A stretch of DNA of 64,000 bases from Rhodobacter sp. NTK016B (lineage in GTDB: Bacteria > Pseudomonadota > Alphaproteobacteria > Rhodobacterales > Rhodobacteraceae), in the NCBI RefSeq assembly GCF_017303295.1, contig NZ_JAFKOK010000018.1:1-64000 (forward strand). Direction: 5' to 3'. Both the position numbers and the translations under genes were made by a program. A model generated the notes under the pieces. The model was not told where the DNA came from. It was given only the letters and a program-made list of their open reading frames with translations, and searched no databases. Shown here in pieces: positions 43,127-52,059 of this stretch; position 1 is the first letter of the stretch; every line of letters begins with the position of its first letter.

Positions 43127-43765
43127 ATGACCCTGCCCCGCACCACAGCCCCCCTGATGATCTCGCGCCGCGCGATGCTGCTGGGCCTGGCCGGCGGCAC
43201 ACTGGCCGCCTGCGATACGACGGGCGAGGTCGGCGCCTTCGTCGATGAGGGCGCCTTCGGCACCCCCACCGCGCATAACCTGCTGATCCAGACCGGGCAG
43301 CTCGATTATGCGGTGATCCTTGCCGAGCGTTTCGCACGCGAAGTCCCCAACACGGTGAATTTCGCGTTCGACAGCGCCCAGCTCGACGAAGCCGCGCGTT
43401 TCGTGCTGATGCGTCAGGCAAGCTGGATGGCGCAGTTCCCCGAACTGGCCTTCCGCGTCTTCGGCCATACCGACCTTGTCGGATCCGAGCGCTACAATCA
43501 GGGCCTCGGACTGCGCCGCGCGCGTGCCGTGGCCTCTTATCTGGTGAGCCTTGGCATCAACCGCCACCGCGTGCAGGCGGTCGTGTCCAACGGCGAAACC
43601 CAGCCCCTGATCCCGACGCCCGTGCGCGAACGCGAGAACCGCAGGGCGGTGACCGAAGTGTCGGGCTTCGTGCAAAACCATCCCCGGATCCTGAACGGCG
43701 AATATGCCCATGTCGTGCACCGGGAATACGTTGAGAGTGCCGTCCGGGCCCCGGATGTTCCCTGA
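43127..43765 (+). CDS. OmpA-family lipoprotein of the Tad locus
   Basis: A 212-residue protein. Residues 1-29 are a signal with a twin-arginine-like ISRRAMLLGLAGG and a lipobox LAAC (C29), so it is probably an outer-membrane lipoprotein. The OmpA C-like domain follows (FAFDSAQLDEAARFVLMRQ, FGHTDLVGSERYNQGLGLRRA) and would bind peptidoglycan, anchoring the secretin; in Rhodobacteraceae Tad loci such a gene takes the place of cpaD. GGAG overlaps the secretin stop. The last about 30 residues extend past the domain. Confidence 0.87.
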   Translation: MTLPRTTAPLMISRRAMLLGLAGGTLAACDTTGEVGAFVDEGAFGTPTAHNLLIQTGQLDYAVILAERFAREVPNTVNFAFDSAQLDEAARFVLMRQASWMAQFPELAFRVFGHTDLVGSERYNQGLGLRRARAVASYLVSLGINRHRVQAVVSNGETQPLIPTPVRERENRRAVTEVSGFVQNHPRILNGEYAHVVHREYVESAVRAPDVP

Positions 43766-43803
43766 TACCTCTGCCGGGTTACCCTGTCCGGCACACCTCG
43801 CAA

Positions 43804-43830
43804 CGCCCTGCCGACCTGTTCGGCAGGGCG
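43804..43830 (+). terminator. Terminator after the OmpA-family gene
   Basis: CGCCCTGCCG and CGGCAGGGCG are perfect 10-base arms with loop ACCTGTT, followed by TCTGCTTTG. It splits the Tad locus into an envelope part and an ATPase/core part. Confidence 0.78.
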
Positions 43831-43971
43831 TCTGCTTTGTGATGAAGCGCCAGACAATTACGCTTTCTTAGCCCCATTATCGCCAAGATTGTCACCGAGG
43901 TTGAGCAAGTCTCCCCATCCGTCCGGCCCCTTTGGCCGCGCGGCGCGGGCGGGACGGTTCAGGTGCCATTG

Positions 43972-43988
43972 CCCTGCAAAATGCAGGG
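43972..43988 (+). promoter_or_regulatory. Hairpin immediately before the cpaE ribosome site
   Basis: CCCTGCA-AAA-TGCAGGG is a perfect 7-base stem that ends 2 bases before GGAGG (43991-43995). It could protect the 5' end of the mRNA or modulate access to the SD. No regulator is known. Confidence 0.45.
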
Positions 43989-44004
43989 ACGGAGGATAAG
44001 AAAA

Positions 44005-45243
44005 ATGTCGAGCGCAAGCACCAGCAAGCAACTTGCCCCTATCCGGGCCTGTACGATCTCGCGTGACGTGCAGAACTTCGATCTGCTGATCGAGGATATG
44101 GAGCTTGAACTGGGCGAAAGCTGGGGCGATCTGTCCTTTCCCAACGCGTTGAAATTTCTAGACCAACCCGATGCGCGGGGGATGGAATTCATCGCCATCG
44201 CGCTGGATGACGACGACGAGCCGAACATGGCGCTGGTCGAAGCGCTGATCCAACGGGCCAACACGCTGGATATCGCGGTGCTGGTCATCGCCGAAGAGCT
44301 GGGGCCGATCACGCTGCACCGGCTGCTGCGCCTCGGGGCCAGCGATTTCGTCCCCTACCCGCTGCCCGAAGGCGCGCTTCATGACGCGATCCAACGCCTG
44401 CGCACCCCGGTGACCGAGGTGTCGAATATCTCGGCGCAATCGCGGATGATGCCCAGCGCGTCGCAGAAAATGGGCGCGGTCTATGCCGTGCAGCCGCTTT
44501 CGGGCGGCTCGGGCGCCACGACCTTTGCCGTCAACCTTGCGTGGGAAATCGCGAATTCCGGGAAAGAGGCGCCCAGCGTCTGCCTGCTGGATTTCGACCT
44601 GCAGACAGGGTCGATCGCCACCTATCTCGACCTTGCCCGGACCGAAAAGGTCTACGAGTTGCTGTCCAACACCGCCGTGATGGACCGCGATTTCTTCATG
44701 AACACGCTGCAGACCTTCAACGACCGGCTGAAGGTGCTGACAGCCGCCGCCGACATGCTGCCGCTGGATCTGATCACGCCCGATGACATCGACCGCGTGA
44801 TCACAATGGCGCGGGCGAATTTCGACGTGGTCATCATCGACATGCCCGGCACCGTCGTGCAATGGACCGAAACCGTGCTCAACGACGCCGATTGCTATTA
44901 CGCGACGATGGAGCTCGACATGCGCTCGGCCCAGAACGCACTGCGGCTGATCCGCGCACTCAAGGCCGAAGACCTGCCCCTGTCGAAGCTGCGCTACGTA
45001 CTGAACCGCGCGCCCAAATTTACCGACCTGTCGGGCAAGGCGCGCGCCAAGCGGATGGCCGAAAGCCTTGATATCGAATTCGAAGTCTCGCTGCCGGACG
45101 GCACCGCGCAGGTCACGCATGCCAACGACCACGGCCTGCCGCTGGCCGAGATCGCGCCGAAGAATCCGCTGCTGAAAGAAATCCGAAAAGTCGCGCAGGC
45201 TATCGCCGAAGCCACGCACGACCATAGCCGTGCGGCGGCCTGA
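44005..45243 (+). CDS. cpaE: Tad pilus ATPase-like localisation protein CpaE/TadZ
   Basis: Start at ATG 44005 (MSSASTSKQLAPIRACTI), 412 residues. An N-terminal response-receiver-like domain (about 30-140) is followed by a MinD/ParA-type domain. The P-loop reads LSGGSGATTFAVNLA, lacking the lysines of KGGVGKTT, as in TadZ proteins that localise rather than hydrolyse efficiently. VCLLDFDLQTGS and VVIIDMPGTVVQWTE are its other ParA-type blocks. It places the Tad machine at the pole. GGAGG is about 9 bases before the ATG. Confidence 0.92.
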   Translation: MSSASTSKQLAPIRACTISRDVQNFDLLIEDMELELGESWGDLSFPNALKFLDQPDARGMEFIAIALDDDDEPNMALVEALIQRANTLDIAVLVIAEELGPITLHRLLRLGASDFVPYPLPEGALHDAIQRLRTPVTEVSNISAQSRMMPSASQKMGAVYAVQPLSGGSGATTFAVNLAWEIANSGKEAPSVCLLDFDLQTGSIATYLDLARTEKVYELLSNTAVMDRDFFMNTLQTFNDRLKVLTAAADMLPLDLITPDDIDRVITMARANFDVVIIDMPGTVVQWTETVLNDADCYYATMELDMRSAQNALRLIRALKAEDLPLSKLRYVLNRAPKFTDLSGKARAKRMAESLDIEFEVSLPDGTAQVTHANDHGLPLAEIAPKNPLLKEIRKVAQAIAEATHDHSRAAA

Positions 45244-45253
45244 GGAGATGTCC

Positions 45254-46741
45254 ATGTTTTCCCGCTATCGCAAAGACACGCCTCCGGCCAGCGACACACC
45301 CAAGCGCGATTCGCGCGCGGTCCCGGTGCATGAAATCGCCTCGGTCTCGCCCTCGGCCCAGCCCACGCTGACGCCGCAGCCGCGCCCGGCGGCCCCGCCG
45401 CAACGCAGCTTCAAGGCCACGCCCAAGCCCGCCGGGATCAGCGCCCAGCCCGCCGCCAACGACAAGGATCGCCGCCGCAAGCAGCGCATCCTCGAAGTGA
45501 AATCCGAGCTGCATACGCGGCTGCTGGACAACCTGAACCTCGCCGCGCTCGACACCGCGTCCGAGGCCGAACTGCGCGCCGAAATCGCCTCGATCTCGGC
45601 CGAAGCGCTGAGCGAGATCAACTTCGCCCTGACCAGCGAAGAGCGTCTGACGCTGAATCAGGACCTCTATTTCGAGGTGCGCGGCCTCGGCCCGCTGGAG
45701 CCGCTGCTCAAGGACGACACGGTCAACGATATTCTCGTCAATGGCCCCAACCGGGTCTTTGTCGAACGCAACGGCAAGCTCGAACTCAGCGACGTCACCT
45801 TCAAGGACGAACGCCACCTGCTGCGGATCATCGACAAGATCGTCTCGGCGGTGGGCCGGCGTGTGGACGAATCGAACCCCTATGTCGACGCCCGCCTTGC
45901 CGATGGCTCGCGCTTCAACGCGATGGTGCCGCCGGTCGCGGTCGACGGCTCTCTGGTCTCGATCCGGAAATTCAAGAAAGAGAAGCTCGGGATCAACGAT
46001 CTGGTGGGTTTCGGCGCCTTCTCGGAAGAGATGGCGATGTATCTCGAAGCCGCCGTCGCCACCCGGCTCAATGTCATCGTCTCGGGCGGTACGGGGTCGG
46101 GCAAGACGACCACGCTGAACGCACTGTCGTCCTTTATCGACAATTCCGAACGGATCCTGACGATCGAAGACACCGCCGAATTGCAGCTGCAGCAGGTCCA
46201 TGTCGGCCGGATGGAAAGCCGCCCGCCCAATGTCGAGGGCAAGGGCGCGGTCACCCAGCGCGACTGTCTGCGCAACGCGCTCAGGATGCGCCCGGACCGG
46301 ATCATCGTGGGGGAAACCCGCGGCGAAGAGGTCATCGACATGCTGCAGGCGATGAATACGGGTCATGACGGCTCGATGACCACGATCCACGCCAACTCGG
46401 CGCGCGACGCCGTCTCGCGGCTTGAGAACATGATCGCCATGTCCGGCATCGAGATGCCGTTGCGCGCGGTACGCAGCCAGATCGCCAGCGCCGTAAACCT
46501 GATCGTGCAGGCCTCGCGCCTGCAGGACGGCTCGCGGCGGATGGTCTCGATCACCGAAGTGACGGGCATGGAGGGTGACATCATCACCATGCAGGAAGTC
46601 TTCCGGTTCGAGCGCACCGGGCTTGAACCCAACGGCAAGATCCTTGGCCATTTCACCGGCTCGGGCATCCGCTCGCATTATTCGGATCGCTTCCGCCGCT
46701 GGGGCTATAACCTGCCGTCCAGCCTGTACGACGTCGTGTAA
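45254..46741 (+). CDS. cpaF: Tad pilus secretion ATPase CpaF/TadA
   Basis: Start at ATG 45254 (MFSRYRKDTPPASD) with GAGGAG 6 bases before; an in-frame ATG two codons earlier is possible. 495 residues: a proline-rich tail to about 80, then the type II/IV secretion ATPase with Walker A GGTGSGKTTTLNAL, the aspartate box ILTIEDTAELQLQQ, Walker B region RMRPDRIIVGETRGEE and the histidine box GHDGSMTTIHANS. It powers pilin extrusion at the inner membrane. Ten bases separate it from cpaE. Confidence 0.95.
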   Translation: MFSRYRKDTPPASDTPKRDSRAVPVHEIASVSPSAQPTLTPQPRPAAPPQRSFKATPKPAGISAQPAANDKDRRRKQRILEVKSELHTRLLDNLNLAALDTASEAELRAEIASISAEALSEINFALTSEERLTLNQDLYFEVRGLGPLEPLLKDDTVNDILVNGPNRVFVERNGKLELSDVTFKDERHLLRIIDKIVSAVGRRVDESNPYVDARLADGSRFNAMVPPVAVDGSLVSIRKFKKEKLGINDLVGFGAFSEEMAMYLEAAVATRLNVIVSGGTGSGKTTTLNALSSFIDNSERILTIEDTAELQLQQVHVGRMESRPPNVEGKGAVTQRDCLRNALRMRPDRIIVGETRGEEVIDMLQAMNTGHDGSMTTIHANSARDAVSRLENMIAMSGIEMPLRAVRSQIASAVNLIVQASRLQDGSRRMVSITEVTGMEGDIITMQEVFRFERTGLEPNGKILGHFTGSGIRSHYSDRFRRWGYNLPSSLYDVV

Positions 46742-46756
46742 GAACAGGGTCCCGCC

Positions 46757-47725
46757 ATGTCCATTTCCCCGACCCTGATGATCTATATCGCGATTTTCGG
46801 CGGCATCCTTTTGCTGGTCGAAGCGCTGTATCTGGTCGTTTTCGGCCGCTCTATCCGGCTGGGCAGCCGGATGAACCGTCGTCTCGACATGCTCGACAAA
46901 TCCTCCGACCGGGCCGAGACGATGGAACGTCTGCGCAAGGAGGCGACGCAACACTCGAAATCGACGTCGATCCCCTTCTATTCGCTGCTCGCCGAAAAGG
47001 CGGAGAAAGCGCAGATTGCCTTCTCGCCGGTGATGCTGATGCTTGTGATGGTGCTGGTCGCCGCGTTCGGCTTCATGGCGCTGAGCCTTTTCACGCAGGC
47101 CCCGGTCGGCGTGCGCGCGGGCGTGGCGTCGGTGATGGGCGTCGGCGGCGTCTGGTTCTGGGTGTCGAACAAGGCCAAGAAACGCTTTGGCATGATCGAA
47201 GAGCAACTGCCCGACGCGATCGACCTAATCGTGCGCGGCCTGCGCGTGGGTCATCCCTTCATCCACGCCCTCTCGGCCGCCGCGCGCGAGATCCCCGATC
47301 CGCTCGGCAGCGAGCTGGGCCTCATCGCCGACGAGGCCGCTTATGGCCGCGATATCGGCGAGGCGCTGATGGCCTTCGCCGAGCGGATGGATATGCAGGA
47401 TCTGCGCTTTCTCGCTGTGTCGGTGACGATTCAGGCGCAATCGGGCGGCAATCTTGCTGAAATCCTCGATGGTCTTTCGAAGGTCGTGCGCGCGCGTTTC
47501 AAGTTGTTCCGGCGCGTCCGCGCCATCACCGCCGAGGCGAAATGGTCCGGCATGTTCCTGTCGGCCTTCCCGATCGTCGCAATGATCGTGATCAGCGTGA
47601 TCAAGCCGGATTACTACGACGAGGTGAAGGAAACGCCCTATTTCATTCCCACCGCGCTGGTGGTCGGTGCGTTTCTGGTGATCAACGTTCTGTACATGCG
47701 CAAGATGGTCAATATCAAAGTCTGA
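46757..47725 (+). CDS. tadB: Tad pilus inner-membrane platform protein TadB
   Basis: A 322-residue GspF-type membrane protein: an N-terminal helix (ISPTLMIYIAIFGGILLLVEALYLVVF), a central pair of helices (about 90-140), the cytoplasmic T2SSF domain (LPDAIDLIVRGLRVGHPF ... GGNLAEILDGLSKVVRAR) and C-terminal helices. It pairs with TadC to form the platform on which CpaF acts. Confidence 0.92.
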   Translation: MSISPTLMIYIAIFGGILLLVEALYLVVFGRSIRLGSRMNRRLDMLDKSSDRAETMERLRKEATQHSKSTSIPFYSLLAEKAEKAQIAFSPVMLMLVMVLVAAFGFMALSLFTQAPVGVRAGVASVMGVGGVWFWVSNKAKKRFGMIEEQLPDAIDLIVRGLRVGHPFIHALSAAAREIPDPLGSELGLIADEAAYGRDIGEALMAFAERMDMQDLRFLAVSVTIQAQSGGNLAEILDGLSKVVRARFKLFRRVRAITAEAKWSGMFLSAFPIVAMIVISVIKPDYYDEVKETPYFIPTALVVGAFLVINVLYMRKMVNIKV

Positions 47726-47734
47726 GGTATCCGC

Positions 47735-48727
47735 GTGCTGAGTCCCGACCTGCTTGAGAACCTGATGTCGCCGCCGGTGCTGATCGCGCTGATGCTGGCG
47801 GTCGGCGTAACGCTTGTGTTGATGATGCTGATGGGGCGTGGCGGGGAAAAGCCCGATCCGCTGGAAAAGCTGCGCCAGCAATCGCGCAACGAATACCACA
47901 GTCATGAGCGCACCAGCCTGAACCGCCGCACCGCCGCTGACGAAAACGCGCTGAACAAGCGTTTGGACAAGTTCAAGAATTTCCTCGAGCCGACCGACGA
48001 AGCCCAGATGGGCGAGGCCAAGCTCAAGATGATTCAGGCCGGCTATCTGGGCAAGAACGCGGTGCGCGATTTCCACGCGGCCAAGTTCATCCTCGGGCTG
48101 GGCGGGCTGATGATCGGTCTTGGCTATATCCTGCTCTTCCCGCCCGCCGAAGAGGCCTCGGTCCTCGCCACCGCGCTGCCGGTGCTGGTGCCGACGCTGC
48201 TGGGCTATTACTTCCCGATCTACTGGGTCAACAAGCGCCACGCCGAACGGCAGGACCAGATCCAGAGCGGCTTTCCCGATGCGCTCGACATGCTGCTGAT
48301 CTGCACCGAGGCCGGGCAATCCATGGACCAGTCCATCGCCCGCGTGGCCAAGGAACTGCGTGCGGGCTATCCGGCGCTGGCCGAAGAATTCGACACCGTC
48401 TCGCACGAGACCAAGGCCGGCAAGGACCGGCTGGAAGTGCTGCGCGACATGGGTGTCCGCTGCGGCAATGCCGATATCAAATCCTTCGTCACGGTGCTGA
48501 TCCAGTCGGCCACCTACGGCACCTCGGTCGCCGAAGCGCTGCGGGTCTATGCCAGCGAAATGCGTGACAAGCGCGTGATGCTGGCCGAAGAGAAGGCGAA
48601 TGTCTTGCCGACCAAGCTGACACTGGGCACAATGATGTTCACCGTGCCGCCGCTCCTGATCATTCTGGTCGGTCCGTCGGTTTACGGGGTCATTACGATG
48701 TTGAGCACGGCTGACTTCAGTCTATGA
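47735..48727 (+). CDS. tadC: Tad pilus inner-membrane platform protein TadC
   Basis: Starts at GTG 47735, nine bases after the tadB stop with GAGGT between. 330 residues: an N-terminal helix, two central helices (about 120-165), the T2SSF domain (GFPDALDMLLICTEAGQSMDQ ... YGTSVAEALRVYASEMRDKR) and C-terminal helices (MFTVPPLLIILVGPSVYGVI). Its stop overlaps the next ATG by 4 bases. Confidence 0.92.
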   Translation: MLSPDLLENLMSPPVLIALMLAVGVTLVLMMLMGRGGEKPDPLEKLRQQSRNEYHSHERTSLNRRTAADENALNKRLDKFKNFLEPTDEAQMGEAKLKMIQAGYLGKNAVRDFHAAKFILGLGGLMIGLGYILLFPPAEEASVLATALPVLVPTLLGYYFPIYWVNKRHAERQDQIQSGFPDALDMLLICTEAGQSMDQSIARVAKELRAGYPALAEEFDTVSHETKAGKDRLEVLRDMGVRCGNADIKSFVTVLIQSATYGTSVAEALRVYASEMRDKRVMLAEEKANVLPTKLTLGTMMFTVPPLLIILVGPSVYGVITMLSTADFSL

Positions 48728-49272
48728 CGCGACTTTTCTGCCTGGCGCTGCTTATCGCGGTGTCGGGCTGCCAATCCAGCGGCGATTTTTCGCCCGACGG
48801 TCTGCCCGGCCGCGCTGTCAGCGCGGCCGAAGACGTGGACGGCTTGCTGGTGGGCCACCGGCTGATGGATGCGGGCGAATACGAGCTTGCGCTGCGCGCC
48901 TATTATCGCTCGATCGCCGAACAGGGGCCGACGATCGACGCGCTGTCCGCCATCGGCTCGGCCAATCTGCGGCTGGGGCGGCTGGGACAGGCCGAACAGA
49001 TGCTGCGCCGGGCCATCGAATTCGACCCCGAATTCGTCCCCGCCATCAACAATCTCGGCGTCGTCATGGTCGAGAACCGCGACTGGGGACAGGCCGCGCA
49101 TCTGTTCCGCACCGCCTTTGCGCTCGACTCCGGGCGCTCCGAAGAAATCCGGGAGAACCTGCGCCTTGCGCTCGCAAATCTCGAGGATTCGGGCTATACT
49201 GACGAAAACAACGATAATTTCGCTTTGGTGCGGCGCGGCGACGGACGGTTCCTTCTTCTCGCCTCACACTGA
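48724..49272 (+). CDS. TPR lipoprotein, TadD-like (first)
   Basis: A 182-residue lipoprotein: signal MTRLFCLALLIAVSGC with lipid cysteine C16. TPR units run from about residue 55 to 150 (DAGEYELALRAYYRSIAEQ, LGRLGQAEQMLRRAIEFDP, VENRDWGQAAHLFRTAFAL). TadD-like proteins act as pilotins or assembly factors for the secretin. Overlaps tadC by 4 bases. The acidic end (DENNDNFALVRRGDG) is unlike a TPR. Confidence 0.87.
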   Translation: MTRLFCLALLIAVSGCQSSGDFSPDGLPGRAVSAAEDVDGLLVGHRLMDAGEYELALRAYYRSIAEQGPTIDALSAIGSANLRLGRLGQAEQMLRRAIEFDPEFVPAINNLGVVMVENRDWGQAAHLFRTAFALDSGRSEEIRENLRLALANLEDSGYTDENNDNFALVRRGDGRFLLLASH

Positions 49273-49296
49273 GCGTCGAGCAGTAAAGGACAGAGC

Positions 49297-50139
49297 ATGC
49301 GCAAGGTGTGGATGGCACCGATGTGCCTGGTGGGGCTTGCCCTGCTGGCGGGCTGTGGCGAATCGATGCGGGCGCAGACGGCACGCGCCATCGACAGCGT
49401 CCAGTCGATCGATCAGGAAAACATGGCCGAGATGATGCTCGCCGTGTCCGACCCGCGCGAAGCCGTCCAGTATTTCACCGCCCAGTCCCAGCAATATCCC
49501 GACCGCGTGATCTTTCGTCGCGGGCTGGCCCGCTCGATGATGCGCGCGGGCGATGCCGAGGCCTCGATCCCGGTCTGGCAAGAAGTCCTCGCTCATCCCG
49601 AGGCCACGCTGGACGACCGCGTCGATCTGGCCGAGGCCTATATCCGCTCGAATAACTGGCCGCAGGCCGAGGCCACGCTGAACTCGATCCCGCCCACGCA
49701 CGAGACCTATTCGCGCTATCGGCTCGAAGCCATGGTCGCCGACAGCCGCGAGCAATGGGACCGCGCCGACAGTTTCTATGAAATCGCCGTGGGCCTGACG
49801 CCCACCCCCGCCAGCACGCTCAACAACTGGGGCTATTCCAAGCTGACGCGTGGCGATGCGCGTGGCGCCGAACGGCTGTTTCTGGAAGCGCTGCAGCATG
49901 ACGGCAGCCTGTTCCACGCCAAGAACAACCTTGTCCTCGCCCGCGCGGCGCAGCGCAATTACGAATTGCCACTGATCCAGATGACGCAGGTCGAACGGGC
50001 CGAGCTTCTTCACACGATGGCGCTGGCCGCGATCCGTCAGGGCGACGTGTCGATCGGGCGCGCACTGATGCAAGACGCCATCGCCACCCATCCGCAGCAT
50101 TTCGAGGCAGCCGCCAACGCCCTCGCCGCTCTGCAATAG
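49297..50139 (+). CDS. TPR lipoprotein, TadD-like (second)
   Basis: A 280-residue lipoprotein: signal with lipobox LLAGC (C20). TPR units cover the rest (SQQYPDRVIFRRGLARSMM, WPQAEATLNSIPPTHETYSR, NNWGYSKLTRGDARGAERLF, HDGSLFHAKNNLVLARAAQ). AAAGGA precedes the ATG. It is distinct in sequence from the first TPR lipoprotein, so this is not a recent tandem copy; both probably stabilise the outer-membrane secretin. Confidence 0.87.
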   Translation: MRKVWMAPMCLVGLALLAGCGESMRAQTARAIDSVQSIDQENMAEMMLAVSDPREAVQYFTAQSQQYPDRVIFRRGLARSMMRAGDAEASIPVWQEVLAHPEATLDDRVDLAEAYIRSNNWPQAEATLNSIPPTHETYSRYRLEAMVADSREQWDRADSFYEIAVGLTPTPASTLNNWGYSKLTRGDARGAERLFLEALQHDGSLFHAKNNLVLARAAQRNYELPLIQMTQVERAELLHTMALAAIRQGDVSIGRALMQDAIATHPQHFEAAANALAALQ

Positions 50140-50147
50140 GCCCGGCC

Positions 50148-50645
50148 ATGATGACCCAATCGGCCCATGCCGCACTGTGGCTTCTGATTTTCGCGACCCC
50201 TGTGGCGCTTTACGTGGCCTGGACTGACCTCAAGGCGATGCGGATCCCCAACATGGCCGTGCTGGCCCTGCTGGCGGTGTATCTGGTGGTGGGGCTGATC
50301 ACCCTGCCGCTGCCCGTCTGGGGCTGGTCGCTGGTGCATTTCGTCGTCGTGCTGGTGATCGGTTTCGTCATCAGCCTGACAGGCGGCTTCGGCGCGGGCG
50401 ACGCGAAATTCGCCGCGGCCATGGCGCCCTTCGTCGCCGTGGGCGATCTGCGGCTGTTCCTTGTCCTTCTGTGCGCGGTGTCGCTGGCGGCTTTCGTGGT
50501 ACACCGGGCCATGCGCGCCCTGCCCTTCATCCGCCGCGCGACACCCGACTGGCAGAGCTGGCAGCGCAAGGAATTTCCTTTCGGGCTGGCCCTCGGTCCG
50601 TCGTTAATCTTTTATCTCGCTTTGGCGAGTATCTATGGAAGCTGA
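50148..50645 (+). CDS. cpaA: Prepilin peptidase CpaA/TadV
   Basis: A 165-residue inner-membrane aspartic peptidase of family A24. The catalytic aspartates lie in AWTDLKAMRIPNM and in the GxGD motif GGFGAGDAKFAAAM. It lacks the N-terminal methylase domain of PilD, as usual for TadV. It cuts the Flp prepilin (40153) after its glycine. Nine bases follow the second TPR gene. Confidence 0.92.
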   Translation: MMTQSAHAALWLLIFATPVALYVAWTDLKAMRIPNMAVLALLAVYLVVGLITLPLPVWGWSLVHFVVVLVIGFVISLTGGFGAGDAKFAAAMAPFVAVGDLRLFLVLLCAVSLAAFVVHRAMRALPFIRRATPDWQSWQRKEFPFGLALGPSLIFYLALASIYGS

Positions 50646-50667
50646 TGCTTCCCGCTGAGGTCCGGCA

Positions 50668-51987
50668 ATGAACGAGCAGGCGCCCGATTCCCGCATCCTT
50701 CCGCCGCCGCCCCCCGCGACGCTGGCCGATACCGGCCTGCCCGATACACTGATGCGCGACATCCTTCTGAAGACGATGTTCCGCATGTCGCTGAGCCATG
50801 TCTCGGATATCGCGCGCATCGTCTGCTTGTCCTTTGCACAGGTCCAGCAGCTTATCGACAAGGCACGCGGCGAGCGTCTGATCGAAGCCATGGGCACGAT
50901 GAGCGCCACCTCAGAGTCGAACGAGATGGGCTATCAGCTGACCGATGCGGGCCGTCAGCGCGCGCAGCAGGCGCTGGCGATCTCGGAATACTATGGCGCG
51001 ATGCCGGTGCCGCTGGAAGCCTATGGCGATCAGGTTCGGCGTCAGTCGATCCGCAAGGTCAAGATCACCCGCCAACAGCTCACCGCCGCGATGGGCGACC
51101 TGATCCTTCCCGACACGCTGCTGGCCGATCTGGGCCCTGCCGTGACGTCGGGCCGGTCGATCCTGATGTACGGCCCGCCGGGCAACGGTAAATCCTCGAT
51201 CTCGAACGGGATCCGCGATGCGCTGGGGGATCATGTCTTCGTGCCGATGGCAGTGGTGCATTCCGGGCAGGTGATCTCGGTCTACGACCCGATCATCCAC
51301 CGCCGCATCGAAACGCCCAAGCCGCAGGGCAGCCAGCTGCGCGTGCAGGGCGCGCGCCACGATCCGCGCTACGTCCTGTGCGAGCGTCCCACCGTCATCA
51401 CCGGCGGCGAGCTTCGGCTCGACATGCTTGAACTGAAATACAATCCCGTCGCCCGCACCTATCAGGCGCCCTTGCAGTTCAAGGCGATGGGCGGGGTGTT
51501 CATCGTCGACGATCTCGGCCGTCAGGAAGAACCGCCGCAGGCGCTGGTGAACCGCTGGATCGTCCCGCTCGAGATGAATTACGACATCCTTGCGCTGACC
51601 TCGGGCGAGAAATTCATCGTGCCCTTCGACACGCTGGTGATCTTCTCGACCAACTTCCACCCGAACACGATCTTCGATCAGGCAGCGCTGCGGCGGATCT
51701 TTTTCAAGATCAAGATCGACGGCCCGACGCAGGCCGATTTCCTGAAGATCTTCGCGCTGGTGGCCCGCAAGCGCCGGGTGCCGCTGAACGAAGACGCGCT
51801 GATCCACCTGTTGCAAAACAAGTATCCGACAATCGACAACGTCTACTCGAACTATCAGCCCGTCTTCCTGATCGACCAGATCATCGCCATCTGCGACTAC
51901 GAGGGGAAACCCTATCACATGTCGCCCGAGCTGATTGATCGCGCGTGGTCCAACATGTTCGTCAAGGATTCCGACATCATCCGCTGA
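50668..51987 (+). CDS. AAA ATPase linked to the Tad locus
   Basis: A 439-residue cytoplasmic ATPase. The first about 110 residues look like a helical/winged-helix region (RIVCLSFAQVQQLIDKARGE). A second region precedes Walker A GPPGNGKS (169-176), Walker B GGVFIVDDL (about 275-283) and a sensor-like FSTNFHPN. It ends with VKDSDIIR. A homologue is often found beside Tad genes in alphaproteobacteria, but I know of no assigned role. It is 22 bases past the prepilin peptidase, with a ribosome site GAGG between. Confidence 0.75.
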   Translation: MNEQAPDSRILPPPPPATLADTGLPDTLMRDILLKTMFRMSLSHVSDIARIVCLSFAQVQQLIDKARGERLIEAMGTMSATSESNEMGYQLTDAGRQRAQQALAISEYYGAMPVPLEAYGDQVRRQSIRKVKITRQQLTAAMGDLILPDTLLADLGPAVTSGRSILMYGPPGNGKSSISNGIRDALGDHVFVPMAVVHSGQVISVYDPIIHRRIETPKPQGSQLRVQGARHDPRYVLCERPTVITGGELRLDMLELKYNPVARTYQAPLQFKAMGGVFIVDDLGRQEEPPQALVNRWIVPLEMNYDILALTSGEKFIVPFDTLVIFSTNFHPNTIFDQAALRRIFFKIKIDGPTQADFLKIFALVARKRRVPLNEDALIHLLQNKYPTIDNVYSNYQPVFLIDQIIAICDYEGKPYHMSPELIDRAWSNMFVKDSDIIR

Positions 51988-52059
51988 TCCGTTCGTGACG
52001 CGACGATCTGCTGGGCAGCGCCCGCCTTTCCAGCTTTGCTGAGCGCGGGAGGAGCCTGC

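Noticed and set aside
44005-45243. ParA-type plasmid or chromosome partition protein
   Set aside because: The degenerate P-loop and position between Tad genes identify it as CpaE/TadZ; no parB or centromere-like repeats are near.
45200-47206. Minus-strand ORF of 668 codons opposite cpaF and tadB
   Set aside because: His/Arg/Asp-rich with no family match recognised; cpaF motifs on the plus strand are unambiguous.
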